DNA of 10,279 bases, from NCBI GenBank assembly GCA_035275625.1, contig DATEMK010000453.1, positions 1 to 10,279 of the forward strand, in the 5' to 3' direction. The translations under genes were made by a program, and so were the position numbers. The notes beneath the pieces are model-generated. The model was not told the origin of the DNA, ran no database searches, and worked only from the letters and a program-made list of their open reading frames with translations. Positions 8,526 to 10,279 of this stretch are shown in pieces. Positions within the stretch are counted from its first letter, which is position 1. Each line of letters starts with the position of its first letter. This DNA comes from DATEMK01 sp035275625. GTDB taxonomy: Bacteria > Bacteroidota > Bacteroidia > AKYH767-A > OLB10.

Positions 8526-10279
8526 ATGATCCGAAACTATTTTAAAATAGCATGGCGCAGTCTAAGGAGGAATAAATTATATTCCATCATCAACATAACC
8601 GGGCTTTCAATCGGGATTGCATGCTGCATTCTCATTTTTCTTTTTGTTCACCATGAATTGAGCTTTGATAAATACAACGTAAATGCTCACAGGATTTATC
8701 GCCTCACCGAAGTGCTTCACATGCCGAAAGGAGACAATGCAAGAGCGGTAACTTCTCCGCCAATGGCTCCTGCTTTGAAAACTAATTTCCCTGAAATTGA
8801 AAACACAGTACGCATAAATTACTCGTCAAGAAATCTTTCAAATAAAGAAAAGACATTTGATGAAACGCGCATTCTCTATGCTGACTCCGGGTTCTTTGAC
8901 ATCTTCACATTCCCGATGGTTTCGGGCAATCCACAGAAAGCGCTCACCGAACCGTTTTCTGTTATTCTCACCGAAACCACAGCAAAAAAATATTTCGGCA
9001 GTGAGCCATCTCTGGGAAAAACAATGCAGCTGTCCGACACAATTAATCTCACCGTTACTGGAATTATAAAAGATGTTCCCGAAAATTCTCATTTCACCTT
9101 CGATTGTGTTCTTTCTGCCGCAACCATTTACAAAATGAATGGCTACGACCCGAACGACAACTGGTACAACAACAATTATTACACCTACCTCCTTCTTTCC
9201 GAAAATTATAATTATAAAAATCTCGAAACAAAAATCACCGCCCTCATCAGCAAAGAAATGGCTGAGCAAAGAAAAGAAACCGGGCTTTGGTACGATCTCA
9301 AACTGCAGCCGCTCACCGACATTCATCTCAAATCAAATCTCAATTCCGAAATCGCTCCTAACGGTGACATCACCTATGTATATATTTTTTCTGTCGTGGC
9401 CTTCCTCATACTATTAATTGCATGCTGTAATTTTATCAACCTCTCCACAGCAAAATCAATTAACCGTGCAAAAGAAATTGGTCTGCGAAAAGTAATTGGT
9501 GCACAGCGCACCCAGCTAACCATGCAGTTCTTAGGCGAATCCATTTTATTCGCAGTCATCTCCACGCTGCTGGCTCTTATTATAGTAATAATCATTCTCC
9601 CGTTTTATAATTCATTCACATCACAAACTTTTTCATTGTCTTTCCTCCTATCCCCGTTTTTATTTTTAATCTATGTCATCATTATTCTCTGCATCGGTTT
9701 TGTAGCCGGAATTTATCCTGCATTTCTAATGTCCTCTTTCAAACCCGTTAACATTTTAAAAGGGCAATTAAAGCACGAGTGGAAAGATATTTTTCTCCGC
9801 AAAGGATTGGTCGTATTTCAATTCACTATTGCCATCGTGTTGATTGTCGGAACAGCTTTAATATTTCAGCAATTACGTTTCATTCAAAGCCAGAAATTAG
9901 GGTTGAACAAAGAGCAGGTCATTGAATTTGATTTATCGCGTGCTGATGCTCCAAAGCAGGAAACACTTTTAAGAGAAATCTCCAAAACTCCCGGTGTCGA
10001 AAGTGCATCGCTCACCGATTTCACTTTCAAATACGGCATCAGCAGCGTGGCTGTCATCCCCGAAGGATTTGCCGAAAACGAAGTCTCATCGCAATGTGTA
10101 ATTACCGTTGACGAAAACTTTCTTAAAACATTCCGCATACCGCTTGCTGCCGGACGCGATTTTTCAAAACAATTCTCCACCGACCCTGCCGAAGCGTTCA
10201 TTGTCAACGAAGCTGCAGTAAAAGAATTCGGCTGGAAAAGCAGTGCCCTCGCGCTTGGAAAAAACATCAACTGGGGTTT
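8526..10279 (+). CDS. Two-half FtsX/MacB-type ABC permease (permease 4), 3' end cut by window
   Basis: The frame is open from the ATG at 8526 to the right edge: 584 full codons plus two bases, with no stop. The gene is cut off by the window, not broken. The visible part covers TM1 about 20-42, the first periplasmic domain 43-283 with GIIKDVPENSHFTFD (179-193) and LQPLTDIHLKS (260-270), TM2 284-305 (ACCNFINLSTA), coupling motif EIGLRKVIG 317-325, TM3 335-358, TM4 376-403 (ending GIYPAFLMSSFKP), TM5 426-448 and the start of the second periplasmic domain (AAGRDF at 541-546, IVNEAAV at 559-565). By comparison with its paralogs about 200-240 residues are missing, including TM6-8 and the second coupling motif. 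The N-terminus MIRNYFKIAWRSLRRNK matches the paralogs, which supports the start. It belongs to the LQPLTDIH subgroup with permeases 1 and 3. The substrate is unknown. Confidence 0.93.
   Translation, partial: MIRNYFKIAWRSLRRNKLYSIINITGLSIGIACCILIFLFVHHELSFDKYNVNAHRIYRLTEVLHMPKGDNARAVTSPPMAPALKTNFPEIENTVRINYSSRNLSNKEKTFDETRILYADSGFFDIFTFPMVSGNPQKALTEPFSVILTETTAKKYFGSEPSLGKTMQLSDTINLTVTGIIKDVPENSHFTFDCVLSAATIYKMNGYDPNDNWYNNNYYTYLLLSENYNYKNLETKITALISKEMAEQRKETGLWYDLKLQPLTDIHLKSNLNSEIAPNGDITYVYIFSVVAFLILLIACCNFINLSTAKSINRAKEIGLRKVIGAQRTQLTMQFLGESILFAVISTLLALIIVIIILPFYNSFTSQTFSLSFLLSPFLFLIYVIIILCIGFVAGIYPAFLMSSFKPVNILKGQLKHEWKDIFLRKGLVVFQFTIAIVLIVGTALIFQQLRFIQSQKLGLNKEQVIEFDLSRADAPKQETLLREISKTPGVESASLTDFTFKYGISSVAVIPEGFAENEVSSQCVITVDENFLKTFRIPLAAGRDFSKQFSTDPAEAFIVNEAAVKEFGWKSSALALGKNINWG

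Noticed and set aside
8838..9326. Minus-strand open frame of 162 codons
   Set aside because: It lies wholly inside permease 4 on the opposite strand. The translation is low in complexity with runs of Ile, Val and Phe and shows no family motif, whereas the + strand frame has clear conserved motifs.
9884..10270. Minus-strand open frame of 128 codons near the right edge
   Set aside because: It is antisense to the second periplasmic domain of permease 4, which continues open to the window end; no motif or initiation signal supports it.

Overview
The window is a same-strand gene cluster from what looks like a member of the Bacteroidota. The taxonomic call is an inference. It rests on large two-half FtsX/MacB-type permeases ending in NPVxSLRTE, on short A-rich gaps without a recognisable Shine-Dalgarno sequence, and on a moderate to low GC content. 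The environment looks like Chitinophagia or Sphingobacteriia, but the sequence does not settle the class or genus.

Layout: an ABC ATPase (6-683) is followed by three full-length permeases of 784-821 residues (703-3156, 3169-5523, 5549-8014). Next come a small probable lipoprotein (8027-8506) and a fourth permease that starts at 8526 and runs off the right edge without a stop. All genes are on the + strand, and the gaps between them are only 12, 12, 19, 19 and 25 bases. No terminator-like hairpin was seen in any gap, so the simplest reading is one transcript whose promoter lies left of the window. No stretch longer than 300 bases lacks a gene. I saw no RNA genes, mobile elements, CRISPR arrays or phage genes.

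Function: the ATPase has all the expected motifs of the MacB/LolD/FtsE group. Each permease is an internally duplicated protein: TM1, a periplasmic MacB_PCD-like domain, TM2-4 with a cytoplasmic coupling motif (E[IV]G[IVL]RK), then TM5, a second periplasmic domain and TM6-8 with a second coupling motif. One such chain could therefore act as a built-in dimer that takes two copies of the ATPase. Type VII (MacB-like) transporters usually move substrates across or out of the envelope by mechanotransmission rather than importing nutrients. The substrate cannot be read from the sequence. Drug or peptide export, lipoprotein or lipid extraction, and envelope stress defence are all possible.

The main points of interest are the ratio of one visible ATPase to four paralogous, long-diverged permeases, the presence of two permease subfamilies in the set, and an AT-rich lipoprotein gene embedded between the third and fourth permease. 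This family arrangement is common in Bacteroidota but poorly characterised. I do not see firm evidence of a wholly new system.
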